Below are positions 41,955-50,895 of a stretch of 64,000 nucleotides of DNA, piece by piece. Source of the stretch: Veillonella_A intestinalis (GTDB lineage: Bacteria; Bacillota; Negativicutes; Veillonellales; Veillonellaceae); NCBI RefSeq assembly GCF_943192895.1, contig NZ_CALPCB010000010.1, forward strand, positions 29,878 to 93,877, read 5' to 3'. The position numbers were made by a program, and so were the translations under genes. Numbering within the stretch: the first letter of the stretch is position 1; every line of letters starts with the position of its first letter. The notes under the pieces are model-generated. The model was not told where the DNA came from and searched no databases. It worked only from the letters and a program-made list of their open reading frames with translations.

Positions 41955-42743
41955 ATGGATATAGTAAGCATGGTAGATCCTGCGTTGATGCTACCCTTAG
42001 TTTTATTTGTAGCAGGTGCTTTAGCAGGTTTTGTAGATTCTATTGTTGGGGGTGGCGGTCTAATTTCAGTGCCGGCGATGTTACTGACTAATTTACCGCC
42101 TAGTGTAGCGTTAGGTAGTAATAAATTATCTAGTGTATTTGGCGCGTTAACAGCGTCTATTGCTTACGCACGGTCTGGCATGGTAGAATGGCCCCTCGTA
42201 AAAAAGTTAATGCCGATTACCTTTATTGGTTCACTACTAGGTACGTGGTTGGTTATTAGCATTCCCCCTTTATATTTGAAGCCGATTATTATTGTTTTAT
42301 TAGTTAGTGTTCTCTTATTTGTATTATTTAAAAAAGATTGGGGCACCGTAACTACCTATGCAGGGGCTTCGCAGAAAAAGTTACTACTCTTGGCATTAGG
42401 CGCTTTGACGCTTGGCTTTTATGATGGGTTTGTAGGACCTGGCACAGGTACTTTTTTGATATTCATGTTTATCTATGCAGGGTTTAACTTTTTATATTCT
42501 TCAGGTAATGCAAAGTTACTTAATTTTACGAGTAATTTAGGTTCTTTAATATTATTTTTGGCACTAGGTCACGTAGATTATGTGTTAGGTTTATCGGCTG
42601 GCGCTGGGCAGATTATTGGAGCCACATTGGGCTCGCGGCTAGCCATTAAAAAAGGCGTAGGCTTAGTTCGTTTTGTGTTTATTGCTACAACAGTGAGCAT
42701 GCTTTGTAAATTGACTTATGATTATGCAGTGACTCATTGGTAA
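41955..42743 (+). CDS. TSUP family membrane transporter
   Basis: This second TSUP (TauE/SafE) protein of the window has 262 residues and about eight hydrophobic segments. The half-repeats begin LAGFVDSIVGGGGLISVPAML and LGFYDGFVGPGTGTFLIFMFIYA, the clear YfcA-like pattern with SVALGSNKLSSVFGA. The family exports or imports sulfur-containing or organic anions; the substrate here is unknown. GAGGAATAT precedes the ATG. It lies in a tight cluster with the TrpR-like regulator and the SDR gene. Confidence 0.9.
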   Translation: MDIVSMVDPALMLPLVLFVAGALAGFVDSIVGGGGLISVPAMLLTNLPPSVALGSNKLSSVFGALTASIAYARSGMVEWPLVKKLMPITFIGSLLGTWLVISIPPLYLKPIIIVLLVSVLLFVLFKKDWGTVTTYAGASQKKLLLLALGALTLGFYDGFVGPGTGTFLIFMFIYAGFNFLYSSGNAKLLNFTSNLGSLILFLALGHVDYVLGLSAGAGQIIGATLGSRLAIKKGVGLVRFVFIATTVSMLCKLTYDYAVTHW

Positions 42744-42761
42744 GTGAAGGACGGTGATTGT

Positions 42762-43529
42762 ATGCCAATTAATAGTGAAAATCAAGTAGCCCTTATTAGT
42801 GGCGGTACCTCCGGTATTGGCTTCGCTACCGCACAGTTATTATTGAAACAAGGTTGGTGTGTAGTCATTAATGGGCGCAATGAACGGGCAGGACAAGAAG
42901 CAGTAGTTAAATTACGACGCATTTCCTCTAAAGTTCGTTTTGTACAAGGCGATGTAAGTAAGGTTATGAATTGTCGTCGCATTGTAGAAGAAACTTGTCG
43001 TTTATTTGGTGATATTAGTGCTTTGGTTACGGCAGCAGGTTTTTATAAAGAAGAATTATTGGATGAAGTAACGGAGCAAGATTTCGATGAAATGATTGGC
43101 ACCAATGTGAAAGGAACTGTCTTTTTATGTCAAGCAGCAGCACCTTGTTTACGGCGTACTAAAGGCAGTATTGTGACGGTATCTAGTGATGCCGGCTTGC
43201 AGGGGAATGTAGCGTGCTCTGTATATGGAGCTTCTAAAGGTGCTATTGTAAGCTTTACCAAATCTTTAGCTCTTGAAATGGCAGTACATAATGTGCGGGT
43301 AAATTGTGTTTGTCCTGGCGATGTGGATACATCCTTAGTAGCACGTCAGCTGGCAGAAAGCAATCAAACCTTTGAAGAAGCTATGGAAGAAATGGCTACC
43401 CACTATCCATTGGGTCGAATTGCAAAACCAGAAGAAATTGGTGAAGTAATTGCCTTTTTATTAAGCTCCAAAGCATCCTTTGTAACAGGCGCAGCTTGGA
43501 CTATAGACGGAGGCTTAACAAGCTGGTAA
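42762..43529 (+). CDS. Short-chain dehydrogenase/reductase
   Basis: This classical SDR of about 255 residues has cofactor loop SGGTSGIGFATA near residue 13, a TAAGFY segment in place of NNAG, catalytic Ser in TVSSDAG, YGASKGA (Tyr-x3-Lys) near residue 152 and NCVCPGDVDT. It is closest in pattern to FabG-like 3-ketoacyl reductases and sugar or alcohol dehydrogenases; the substrate is undetermined. The ATG at 42762 follows GGACGGTGAT; the GTG at 42744, directly after the TSUP stop, has no RBS. Confidence 0.88.
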   Translation: MPINSENQVALISGGTSGIGFATAQLLLKQGWCVVINGRNERAGQEAVVKLRRISSKVRFVQGDVSKVMNCRRIVEETCRLFGDISALVTAAGFYKEELLDEVTEQDFDEMIGTNVKGTVFLCQAAAPCLRRTKGSIVTVSSDAGLQGNVACSVYGASKGAIVSFTKSLALEMAVHNVRVNCVCPGDVDTSLVARQLAESNQTFEEAMEEMATHYPLGRIAKPEEIGEVIAFLLSSKASFVTGAAWTIDGGLTSW

Positions 43530-43679
43530 TACTTGTAAGATTGAGCTAATTTCTACTATTTTGCATAATTTATATAGGAAAAAAGAGGATTTTTTCTTCT
43601 TTATATAGAAATTATTATAGTAAAGGTCTATAATTGAATTATATTGTTAAACTTTACAGGTGATAAAGGAGAGGTATAG

Positions 43680-45071
43680 ATGGAAGACGTAAAAGATTTG
43701 ATGACTCATCCTGAGGGAACGTTAGCGGCTGTAGAAGCAGAATTAGCAAATCGTGATGCTGAGATTGAAACTATTTGCCGTTGGGCTGCAGCACGTGCTG
43801 GCGTGCTTGTGATGGCACCAAAACTTAGTACGACAGCTTTAATTGCTAATGATGCGTATATGGTAAGTCGCATTGCCGCTGTATATGGTCATACCGCAAC
43901 AGCTGGTGCCATTATTGGCTTCCTCGGTGGTTTAGGTGGTAGTTTAGTAAGTGCTTTACTAACATCGGTATTGCCTAATCCAAAAATTAAAATTCCCCTT
44001 GCTGTCTGTTTGACGTACGCAGTAGGTAAATGTGCTAAAACTTGGGTTGAAGGTGGCATGCCTATGCCTGGTGATTTCTCTGAATATAGAGAACGTTTAG
44101 CTGATATTATTGATCATAACAAAACGACGATTAAAGCACTTATGGATTCGCCAATGAGAAACAAACCATTAGGTGATGAAGGTAAAGATTTCTTAGCAGA
44201 AGCTGGCGTTAATAAAGATGATTTCTTAGGTCTTAGTCGTCTTAATTTAAGTGAATTATTTAGTGGCGATACATTAGCTAATCTTGGCTCTTTAAAAAAT
44301 GTAGTGCTTGGTGTTGCTGCCGCTGCCGTAGCAGGTGTAGCGGGTAAAGCGATTGCTAATTCTGATAAAGAATATATTGCTAATGCTAAACATGCTTTAT
44401 CCGGTATTGGAGCTTTATTGGTGACTGTTAGTGGCGCAGCTTTAGATTTAGCCGCTGGTGGTGCAAGCTCTGCTGTAAAATCTACTGATGATGTGAAGTC
44501 CACTGTATTAGGGAAATTAAGTGATTTATTGTCCGTAGCTGGCAATCGTAAAGAAGATGTAGTTGAACGAGTAAGTGATTTTATTGTTTCTGCAGGTGAT
44601 AAACGAGAAGAGGTTGTGAAAAAAGTGAGCAATTTAGTAGATTCTGCAAAAGATAAAAAAGAAGAATTAGTCGATTTAGCGAAAGATAAAAAAGAAGAAT
44701 TAGCTGATAAAGCAAGTGATTTAGCCGATAAAGCTAAAGATAAGGCTAGCGATTTAGCTGATTTAGCAAAAGACAAAAAAGAGGAATTAGCCGATAAAGC
44801 GAGTGATTTAGCTGATAAAGCTAAAGATAAGGCTAGTGACTTAGCTGATTTAGCAAAAGATAAAAAAGAAGAATTAGCTGATAAAGCGAGTGATTTAGCT
44901 GATAAAGCTAAAGATAAGGCTAGTGACTTAGCTGATTTAGCAAAAGATAAAAAAGAAGAATTAGCTGATAAAGCGAGTGATTTAGCTGATAAAGCTAAAG
45001 ATAAAGCGGAAGAAGTAAAAGGCAAAGTAGAAGAAACTGTTGATGAAGCCAAATCTAAATTACAAAAATAA
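43680..45071 (+). CDS. Membrane-associated protein with LEA-like 29-residue repeats
   Basis: Two parts are visible in 463 residues. Residues 1-270 include hydrophobic, Gly-rich segments (AGAIIGFLGGLGGSLVSALL and VVLGVAAAAVAGVAGKAI) with a short acidic helical section between. From about residue 300 the chain is an Ala/Lys/Asp/Glu helix, with three and a half nearly exact 29-residue repeats built of ADKASDLADKAKDKASDLA (residues 340-443). This 11-mer-like pattern resembles LEA and apolipoprotein-type amphipathic helices, found in stress or surface proteins. AAAGGAGAGG precedes the ATG. A YkvA-like gene follows 46 bases later. The function is unknown. Confidence 0.8.
   Translation: MEDVKDLMTHPEGTLAAVEAELANRDAEIETICRWAAARAGVLVMAPKLSTTALIANDAYMVSRIAAVYGHTATAGAIIGFLGGLGGSLVSALLTSVLPNPKIKIPLAVCLTYAVGKCAKTWVEGGMPMPGDFSEYRERLADIIDHNKTTIKALMDSPMRNKPLGDEGKDFLAEAGVNKDDFLGLSRLNLSELFSGDTLANLGSLKNVVLGVAAAAVAGVAGKAIANSDKEYIANAKHALSGIGALLVTVSGAALDLAAGGASSAVKSTDDVKSTVLGKLSDLLSVAGNRKEDVVERVSDFIVSAGDKREEVVKKVSNLVDSAKDKKEELVDLAKDKKEELADKASDLADKAKDKASDLADLAKDKKEELADKASDLADKAKDKASDLADLAKDKKEELADKASDLADKAKDKASDLADLAKDKKEELADKASDLADKAKDKAEEVKGKVEETVDEAKSKLQK
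44697..45010 (+). repeat. 87-bp in-frame tandem repeat
   Basis: Three full units start at 44697, 44784 and 44871, with a partial fourth from 44958. Units 2 and 3 are almost identical in DNA, so the copy number is likely to vary between strains. Confidence 0.92.
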
Positions 45072-45117
45072 TTTAGTAAGTCAGGCTAAGTACCGTAGTA
45101 TATAGGAGTGAGTTTTA

Positions 45118-45462
45118 ATGAGTCCTTTAAAGTTATTAAAGTACGCGAAGTTTTTTTCGTCATCTAAGTTTTTACGCTTTGCTAGCGGGATTGGTAAAAA
45201 TGTAGCATTTTTACGTCGCGCATGTATTCTATTCTATTGTTTTCGTGATCCAGATACCCCAAAATATGTAAAAGCTATTATTGCAGGGGCTTTAGGGTAT
45301 TTGATTTTACCAATTGATGTGATTTCGGATCGTATCCCAGGTCTTGGTTGGGTAGATGATGCGGCTGTTATCGCGTTAGCCTTTAAAGTGGCTAATCGTT
45401 CAATTAAACCAATGCATCGTGAACAGGCTCAAAAATTAGTGCCGTTTGGTTCGGAAGATTAA
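45118..45462 (+). CDS. YkvA family protein (DUF1232)
   Basis: This 114-residue protein contains the DUF1232 core: YVKAIIAGALGYLILPIDVISDRIPGLGWVDDAAVIALAF, with two closely spaced membrane-associated helices. The PxDxxxDxxPxxGxxDD pattern is diagnostic of YkvA proteins, whose function is unknown. GGAGTGAG precedes the ATG. It follows the LEA-like repeat protein and is probably cotranscribed; both end at a shared terminator. Confidence 0.88.
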   Translation: MSPLKLLKYAKFFSSSKFLRFASGIGKNVAFLRRACILFYCFRDPDTPKYVKAIIAGALGYLILPIDVISDRIPGLGWVDDAAVIALAFKVANRSIKPMHREQAQKLVPFGSED

Positions 45463-45490
45463 AATTGTGGTAAGTATAACTTACTAATAT

Positions 45491-45541
45491 AAAAGCTGTA
45501 ACAAAACGTGGCTTTGGCCATCAGTTTGTTACAGCTTTTTT
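45491..45541. terminator. Terminator after the YkvA-like gene
   Basis: A long stem AAAAGCTGTAACAAA/TTTGTTACAGCTTTT with an inner GGC/GCC pairing is followed by T residues. It can act for both convergent transcripts. Confidence 0.9.
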
Positions 45542-45593
45542 GTGCTATTATAGTATATTTTATTCTAAAACTTTGTGAACCTAATCCCAGCTT

Positions 45594-45824
45594 TTAAAAG
45601 GAACGTTTGCCTAGTTTAGGATGACTACAAGGTTTTAGCGTTAAACGGTCGATGAGGTGAGCCGCTTCTTCTAACTCTACATCTTCATAACTGCCTTGAC
45701 GCTCTAGGACACACATAGGGTGGTCTACACCGACTTCACCAGCAGGTAGATACACATATTCTTCGTTAGCCGTATCGCCAAAAATATAGCCGGCTTGTAA
45801 ATGTTCTTTATGGATTCGACTCAT
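45594..45824 (-). CDS. Small protein of unknown function
   Basis: This 76-residue acidic protein is not recognised. It contains a central EVGVDHPMCVLERQGSYEDVELEEAAHLIDRL region that looks like a small alpha/beta domain, and a C-terminal KPCSHPKLGKRSF with Cys and His. There is no signal or membrane segment. AAGGAGCG precedes the ATG. An 18-bp tandem repeat array lies immediately upstream, between it and the phosphoesterase gene. Confidence 0.6.
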   Translation of the reverse strand: MSRIHKEHLQAGYIFGDTANEEYVYLPAGEVGVDHPMCVLERQGSYEDVELEEAAHLIDRLTLKPCSHPKLGKRSF

Positions 45825-45866
45825 ATTCGCTCCTTATATTCTTAGTTTTATATTATATACTCTGTG

Positions 45867-45988
45867 TTAGTTATATGAATTGTGATAGTTATATGAATTG
45901 TGTTAGTTATATGAATTGTGTTAGTTATATGAATTGTATTAGTTATATGAATTGTATTAGTTATGATGAATTGTATTAGTTATATACC
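45867..45988. repeat. 18-bp tandem repeat, about seven copies
   Basis: Units of TTAGTTATATGAATTGTG (starts 45867, 45885, 45903, 45921, 45939, 45957 and a partial at 45976; the sixth is 19 bp) fill almost the whole gap between two minus-strand genes. Confidence 0.92.
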
Positions 45989-45997
45989 TTGCTTTCG

Positions 45998-46732
45998 CTA
46001 TATAATTTGTTTTAGTTTAAAATTCATAAAATCAGCAGATACTAAATGTAATTGTGTGTTGCCAAAATGGTCAGGTATACGTTCAAAGGATGTTTTATCA
46101 TGTAAATGACCAAAAATACAGTGGTCGACTTTATAGTTAGCCAATAAATCGGTAAAACCACTCGCTTCATTTTTATCATTAAATGGGGGATAGTGTAATA
46201 ATAAAATGCGCAGAGTAGGTAATACTTTTTGATTTGCGCTAGTCTTTTCATAGTTTGATAGGGCTTTTTCCATTTCTTGTAAAGCTGCTTCAGTGCGAAG
46301 TAACTCGCGAGCGTAAATGGAAGTATCCGAATCTTCATTGAAGGATGTATCACGGGGGCATAAGTAACCGCGTGTGCCTCCAAAAGCAATATTGTTTACA
46401 GCCGTGCCATGACCTTGTAAAAAGGTAAGGCTATGATTTAGAGCAGCATTCATTTTATTAGCACTACTCCACCAATAGTCATGATTGCCACGAATTAAAT
46501 AAATTTGTCCAGGTAAATTGGCGATTGTTTGTAAATCAGGGACGGCTTCCTCCAATTTTAAAGCCCAGGAAATATCCCCTACAACAAAGACGATATCTTC
46601 TGGACTTACTTGTTCCTGCCAAGCTGTAATAATTCGGTCACGATGATTTTGCCAATGGGGGCCAAACACATCCATTGGCTTAGTAGGTGGTTCTCCTGAA
46701 AAATGAAGATCGCCAATGGCAAAAATTTTCAT
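45998..46732 (-). CDS. Metallophosphoesterase
   Basis: All five calcineurin-like phosphoesterase motifs are present: IGDLHFSG near residue 6, VGDISW near 50, RGNHDYWW near 80, LLHYPP near 185 and GHLHDK near 217. They form a two-metal site. The length (244) and the PxxPMDVFGPHWQNH segment fit the YpbG-like subgroup of cytoplasmic phosphoesterases, whose substrates are unknown. TAAGGAGAACC precedes the ATG. It probably forms an operon with the upstream DUF4931 gene (39-bp gap). Confidence 0.9.
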   Translation of the reverse strand: MKIFAIGDLHFSGEPPTKPMDVFGPHWQNHRDRIITAWQEQVSPEDIVFVVGDISWALKLEEAVPDLQTIANLPGQIYLIRGNHDYWWSSANKMNAALNHSLTFLQGHGTAVNNIAFGGTRGYLCPRDTSFNEDSDTSIYARELLRTEAALQEMEKALSNYEKTSANQKVLPTLRILLLHYPPFNDKNEASGFTDLLANYKVDHCIFGHLHDKTSFERIPDHFGNTQLHLVSADFMNFKLKQII

Positions 46733-46770
46733 AGGTTCTCCTTAAAATAATGGAAGTTTACTTAATTGTA

Positions 46771-47538
46771 CTATTTGAAAAAGTCTCGATTTAGTTCCTC
46801 TTTGACTTGCTCAATGCGCTCTGTATTACTAATTTGGCTAATTGAATAGCCTACATATAGAGGCGAAGTAATATAACGAGGTACTATTTTAACATACTGT
46901 GAATCGGTATGCAAATCGTAGAAGAATAAGTTATAGGAGCCACTATGTTTAGAAAAATCTGTCAATATATATTGAAGTAGTTGTTGTATGCGACGACTCA
47001 TTAAGGCTAAGGACGTTTGTTGGTTAAACTTCATATTAAATTCGAAGAAGCCAATAATTGGTTGGCTCGATAGGGTAATTACTAAGTTTGGATCTTCTTT
47101 TAAGATGGGTCCTTCAAAATGATGTTCTTTAATATCTTGCCGATAGTCATAGTCGTAAAGACCAATAATTTGGCTGTGTGGATGGCGAATGGAGCCGCCT
47201 GACATAGGGCCGAAATTTTTGAAATAGAGTACAGATTTAAATTCGTCACGTTCCATAGTTTCTTGCCATTTATGCAATGAAAAGGCTAGAACTTTTTCCG
47301 CTTGCTCAGGCGTATAGCGTGAATACTCACTAAAGCAATCATGGGTTTCAATGATAACTGTAGGCCAAGTTCGTTCTAATACAGGATATTTGTTCATAAG
47401 CCAAATAATATCATCTTCTGTTTCTAATATATTGGTTAATTGATCGACAGTACAGAAGGGACAGGCTACTTCACGATGGCGAATATTTTCAGGTTTACTA
47501 CGGCCTATAGCGATATTAAATATTAGTGGTTCGTTCAT
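46771..47538 (-). CDS. DUF4931 / galactose-1-phosphate uridylyltransferase-like HIT-fold protein
   Basis: The 255-residue protein has an N-terminal CPFC zinc knuckle (ACPFCTVDQL near residue 26) and the HIT-superfamily active-site pattern HPHSQIIG near residue 122, like the HPH in GalT. Other GalT-like elements are NKYPVLE and VIIETHDC. It lacks the full GalT length, so the substrate may be a different nucleotide. The ATG at 47538 follows GAGAGGTG; an ATG at 47568 lies upstream of that RBS. It is cotranscribed with the metallophosphoesterase. Confidence 0.85.
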   Translation of the reverse strand: MNEPLIFNIAIGRSKPENIRHREVACPFCTVDQLTNILETEDDIIWLMNKYPVLERTWPTVIIETHDCFSEYSRYTPEQAEKVLAFSLHKWQETMERDEFKSVLYFKNFGPMSGGSIRHPHSQIIGLYDYDYRQDIKEHHFEGPILKEDPNLVITLSSQPIIGFFEFNMKFNQQTSLALMSRRIQQLLQYILTDFSKHSGSYNLFFYDLHTDSQYVKIVPRYITSPLYVGYSISQISNTERIEQVKEELNRDFFK

Positions 47539-47704
47539 AAGTGCACCTCTCTTATTTAATACTATCACAGGTTGGGACTTTTGGGCAGTATGATATAATT
47601 AATTAGTATAGATAATTTTAAAAATTTCTATATAATGATTATAATAATAAAAGTAGAGTAATAAGCATTCGCAAATATAGGAGAATGCTTAGTGAGGAGT
47701 TTGT

Positions 47705-48235
47705 ATGAAACCTACTACCTTGTGCTTAATTATAAATGATAAGCAAGAAATTTTATTAGGTCGTAAGAAACGAGGCTTTGGAGCCGGTAAATATAATGGT
47801 TTTGGTGGTAAAAAACAGGAGGATGAAACATTTCGGCAATGTGCAGTCCGTGAAATCTTTGAAGAAGTGTCATTAATCGTAAACCCAGAAGACTTAATAC
47901 CGGTAGCCATTATGAATTTCCAGTTTCCCTATGAAGAAACATTAAATCATCTTAATTATACATATATTGTTAAACAGTACGAAGGTTTACCACTAGAAAG
48001 TGAAGAAATGGAGCCGCAATGGTTTTCTTTTTCAGACATCCCTTATGAACTGATGTGGAAAGGCGATGATACGTGGATTCCTGAAGTATTAGCTGGTAAG
48101 CTACTCCATACATTGCTCATTTTTGGCAAGGATAATGATGAAGTAAAATTAGCTGAAAATACCTATGTTGATACGATTGAAGAATTTGAGACCATAGAAG
48201 CTATTACAGCTTGTTTGCGAAAGGAACGTAATTAG
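47705..48235 (+). CDS. Nudix hydrolase (8-oxo-dGTP diphosphatase-like)
   Basis: The Nudix box is GGKKQEDETFRQCAVREIFEE plus V (about residues 37-58), matching Gx5Ex7REUxEE with one deviation at the start (GGKKQE). TTLCLIINDKQEILLGRKKRGFGAGKYNGFGGK is the MTH1-like N-terminus that binds oxidised purine nucleotides. The last 40 residues are an extra helical tail. It ends one base before the start of mutY, so the pair likely cooperates in the defence against 8-oxoguanine. TTAGTGAGGAG precedes the ATG. Confidence 0.92.
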   Translation: MKPTTLCLIINDKQEILLGRKKRGFGAGKYNGFGGKKQEDETFRQCAVREIFEEVSLIVNPEDLIPVAIMNFQFPYEETLNHLNYTYIVKQYEGLPLESEEMEPQWFSFSDIPYELMWKGDDTWIPEVLAGKLLHTLLIFGKDNDEVKLAENTYVDTIEEFETIEAITACLRKERN

Positions 48236-49377
48236 TGAATAGAGCGAATATGTCGACTACAGAAGTTGAATGGACTTCTGAGTTATTGCATTGGTATGAT
48301 TTGAATAAACGTGATTTGCCTTGGCGAAAGACAAAGGATCCCTATTGTATTTGGGTTTCTGAAATTATGTCACAGCAAACGCGGATCGAAGCGATGAGAC
48401 CATATTACGAAAATTGGATGACCCAATTTCCTACTAAGGAAGCATTAGCGGCTGCTGATGAAGATACGGTTGTTAAAGCTTGGCAAGGTCTTGGCTATTA
48501 TTCAAGGGCTCGCAATTTACGCTTAGGCGTTCAAGAAGTTATGAATAAATATGGTGGCGAGATTCCCAAGACTCGTAAAGAGGTTGAAAGCTTAAAAGGT
48601 GTTGGCGCTTATACGGCAGGGGCGATTTTATCAGTCGCTTTTAATCAACGAGAAGCGGCGATAGATGGTAATGTACTTCGTGTATATGCTAGATTATACG
48701 CCGTGCAAGAGGACATTATGCGCACAGCTGGTAAAAAAGCAATCGCTGCTTTGGTTGATGAAACGTTGCCATATGATAGACCTGGTGATTTTAATCAAGC
48801 TTTAATGGATTTTGGCGCACGAGTTTGTATTCCAAAAGCCCCGCGTTGTGAAGGTTGTCCTTTACGGCGTTGGTGCAAGGCCGATGCCTTAGGGATAGCG
48901 ACTGAGTTGCCTGTGCGCATTGTGAAAAAAGCAGTGCCCATTAGTTCAGTAATTACTGGACTAATTCAAAATGAAGAAGGGGCTTATTTATTGCATCGCC
49001 GCCCCAGTAAAGGTTTGCTTCACTCTATGTGGGAATTTCCTAATGTAGAAGTACCAAGGGACGCATTGGTGCAAGACAAAAAAGAATTGCCTTTGATTGG
49101 TTTAGATCCTTTAAAGGCTTATTGGGAAGAACAAGGCGCAACTATTCAGTGGCAAGACTCTTGTATAGCTACTTTGCGACATGTATTTTCCCATCGCTGT
49201 TGGGATATGGAAGCCTATGTAGGGCGGTGGCAACAAGAGCAGCGTGACACTGCAGTTAATTTCCTTTTTGATGACCATGCCGAGTGGCGCTGGGTGGCAC
49301 CTGAAGACTTTATAGATTTACCTTGGGCTGGACCACATGGAAAATTGACAGTATATTGTCAAACGCATGAAATATAA
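48235..49377 (+). CDS. mutY: A/G-specific adenine glycosylase
   Basis: MutY removes adenine mispaired with 8-oxoguanine. The N-terminal half has the helix-hairpin-helix LKGVGAYTAGAILSVAFNQREAAIDGNVLRV with the catalytic Asp, and the [4Fe-4S] ligands Cys-x6-Cys-x2-Cys-x5-Cys in ARVCIPKAPRCEGCPLRRWC. The C-terminal Nudix-like domain recognises 8-oxoguanine. The length (380) is normal. The GTG at 48235 overlaps the Nudix stop codon and has AAGGAACG upstream; ATG 48250 is an alternative. Confidence 0.95.
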   Translation: MNRANMSTTEVEWTSELLHWYDLNKRDLPWRKTKDPYCIWVSEIMSQQTRIEAMRPYYENWMTQFPTKEALAAADEDTVVKAWQGLGYYSRARNLRLGVQEVMNKYGGEIPKTRKEVESLKGVGAYTAGAILSVAFNQREAAIDGNVLRVYARLYAVQEDIMRTAGKKAIAALVDETLPYDRPGDFNQALMDFGARVCIPKAPRCEGCPLRRWCKADALGIATELPVRIVKKAVPISSVITGLIQNEEGAYLLHRRPSKGLLHSMWEFPNVEVPRDALVQDKKELPLIGLDPLKAYWEEQGATIQWQDSCIATLRHVFSHRCWDMEAYVGRWQQEQRDTAVNFLFDDHAEWRWVAPEDFIDLPWAGPHGKLTVYCQTHEI

Positions 49378-49434
49378 ACTATGAATTGTGAAATGAATTA
49401 TAGATTTAATTATTGTTGATAGGTAGGTGAGAGA

Positions 49435-50622
49435 ATGTCCGCGCGTTTTATGTTTTTAGCCATGACAACGCTCATTGTATTATTAATTGTGTTTGTTAAT
49501 TCGTATTTAATTGTACGGGTAACTAAAGTAGCAAGGCGTGCATTATGGTTTTGGGGGTTAGTGGCGGTACAAGTGCTAGCTATTGGGGGAACTACGTACT
49601 ATCAGTTGGCGCAGGTACAAATTTTTGATACTGCATTATATGAATGGTGGAAGCACTGGGCGATTGGCTATTATGGTTTATTATTAGGACTCGGTGTGTG
49701 TTTTATTATTATGATTCCGTTAGCACTAGTTGTAGCGGCGGTAAATTGGCGAGCACAGCAAACTACTGACGAAGAACAAGATAGTCGGCGTCGATTTCTT
49801 AGAAATGCCCTTTGGGCTGTACCAGCTGTGACAGCTGGGGGTGGCGTAGTTAGAGCCTATGAAGGTGCTAAAGAATTAGAAGTTAATCATGTTGATTTGG
49901 TATTCCGCAGTTTACCCGAATATTTAAAAGGCTATAAATTAGCACAAATTAGTGATGTGCACATTGGCCCATTTATTGATTTACATGATTTTGATAAAAT
50001 TACAGAAGCTGTTTTAGCTGAAAAGCCAGATCGCTTAGTTATTACAGGGGACTTAATTGATGAATTAGAATGGCTAAATCCTTTATGTGGTCGTTTAGAA
50101 GAATTATTCCCTAAAATTCCTGATGGCATTGATTATATATTAGGTAATCACGAATATTTTAAAAATTTACCACTTGTGTTAGAGGCGTTTAGTAAAATTT
50201 CTATGCGGATGCATCGGAATTCATCCTTGCGTTTAAGCGGTGGTTCGTGGCCTGTATATTTGGCGGGGGTAGAGTACTCTTTTGAGCGCACAGGGGAACA
50301 GCGTGAAGTATACTTAAAAGAAGCGCTTGCTAATGTGCCATCAGAGGCTTTTGTTATTTTGCTAGCGCATCATCCTGACTTTATCGAAAATGCTTTTGCG
50401 CATGATATTCCAGTTACCTTGTCTGGGCATACTCATGGTGGACAGATTGTAGTAGGCGATACGCCATTGGTACCTGTTGGCACTAAGTACTTTAAAGGTA
50501 TGTATCGTGATAGTTGGAAGTATGGCTATGTAAATAATGGCACAGGTCATTGGTTCCCAGTTCGTTATAATTGTCCTCGGGAAATTACGATTTTTACCTT
50601 TAAAGAAGGCAAAGTGTCGTAA
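49435..50622 (+). CDS. Membrane-anchored metallophosphoesterase (YkuE/YaeI-like)
   Basis: The N-terminal 110 residues hold three hydrophobic segments. Then comes a twin-arginine-like motif DSRRRFLRNALWAVPAVTAGGG (about residues 121-142) and the calcineurin-like domain: ISDVHIGPF, VITGDLID, ILGNHEY, LAHHPDF and GHTHGGQ, all metal ligands intact. The family includes UDP-2,3-diacylglucosamine-type and lipid-linked phosphoesterases; the domain probably faces outward. The Tat-like motif after transmembrane segments is unusual and may simply be the fourth membrane anchor. GTGAGAGA precedes the ATG. uppP lies downstream. Confidence 0.88.
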   Translation: MSARFMFLAMTTLIVLLIVFVNSYLIVRVTKVARRALWFWGLVAVQVLAIGGTTYYQLAQVQIFDTALYEWWKHWAIGYYGLLLGLGVCFIIMIPLALVVAAVNWRAQQTTDEEQDSRRRFLRNALWAVPAVTAGGGVVRAYEGAKELEVNHVDLVFRSLPEYLKGYKLAQISDVHIGPFIDLHDFDKITEAVLAEKPDRLVITGDLIDELEWLNPLCGRLEELFPKIPDGIDYILGNHEYFKNLPLVLEAFSKISMRMHRNSSLRLSGGSWPVYLAGVEYSFERTGEQREVYLKEALANVPSEAFVILLAHHPDFIENAFAHDIPVTLSGHTHGGQIVVGDTPLVPVGTKYFKGMYRDSWKYGYVNNGTGHWFPVRYNCPREITIFTFKEGKVS

Positions 50623-50895
50623 AAATGGCAAAAAATTGAATGTTTTTCAATTATTGACAGTAAAATACAAATTAACATTGAGAAATTCTGCTAAAAAGAA
50701 TATAATGAATAGGCTGTTGTACAGGTTGTGTACAATAGCTGAAGCGGAAGGTCTTTGTATAAAGTTTTAGCATAAGGTTTTAATATAAGGTTTTAATATA
50801 AGGCTGTAATGTAAGACTTTAACATAAGGCGTTAGCGTTAAGGATTAGACAAAGGTCTAGGTGTTAACTTGCGATTTGGTAATTGAGGTGTAATA

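Noticed and set aside
44114..45052. 312-codon Ser/Leu/Ala-rich frame antisense to the LEA-like gene
   Set aside because: It arises from the in-frame 87-bp repeat read backwards and has no RBS.
50537..50770. 77-codon frame after the phosphoesterase
   Set aside because: It overlaps the confident gene in another frame, and its tail is AT-rich repeat DNA.
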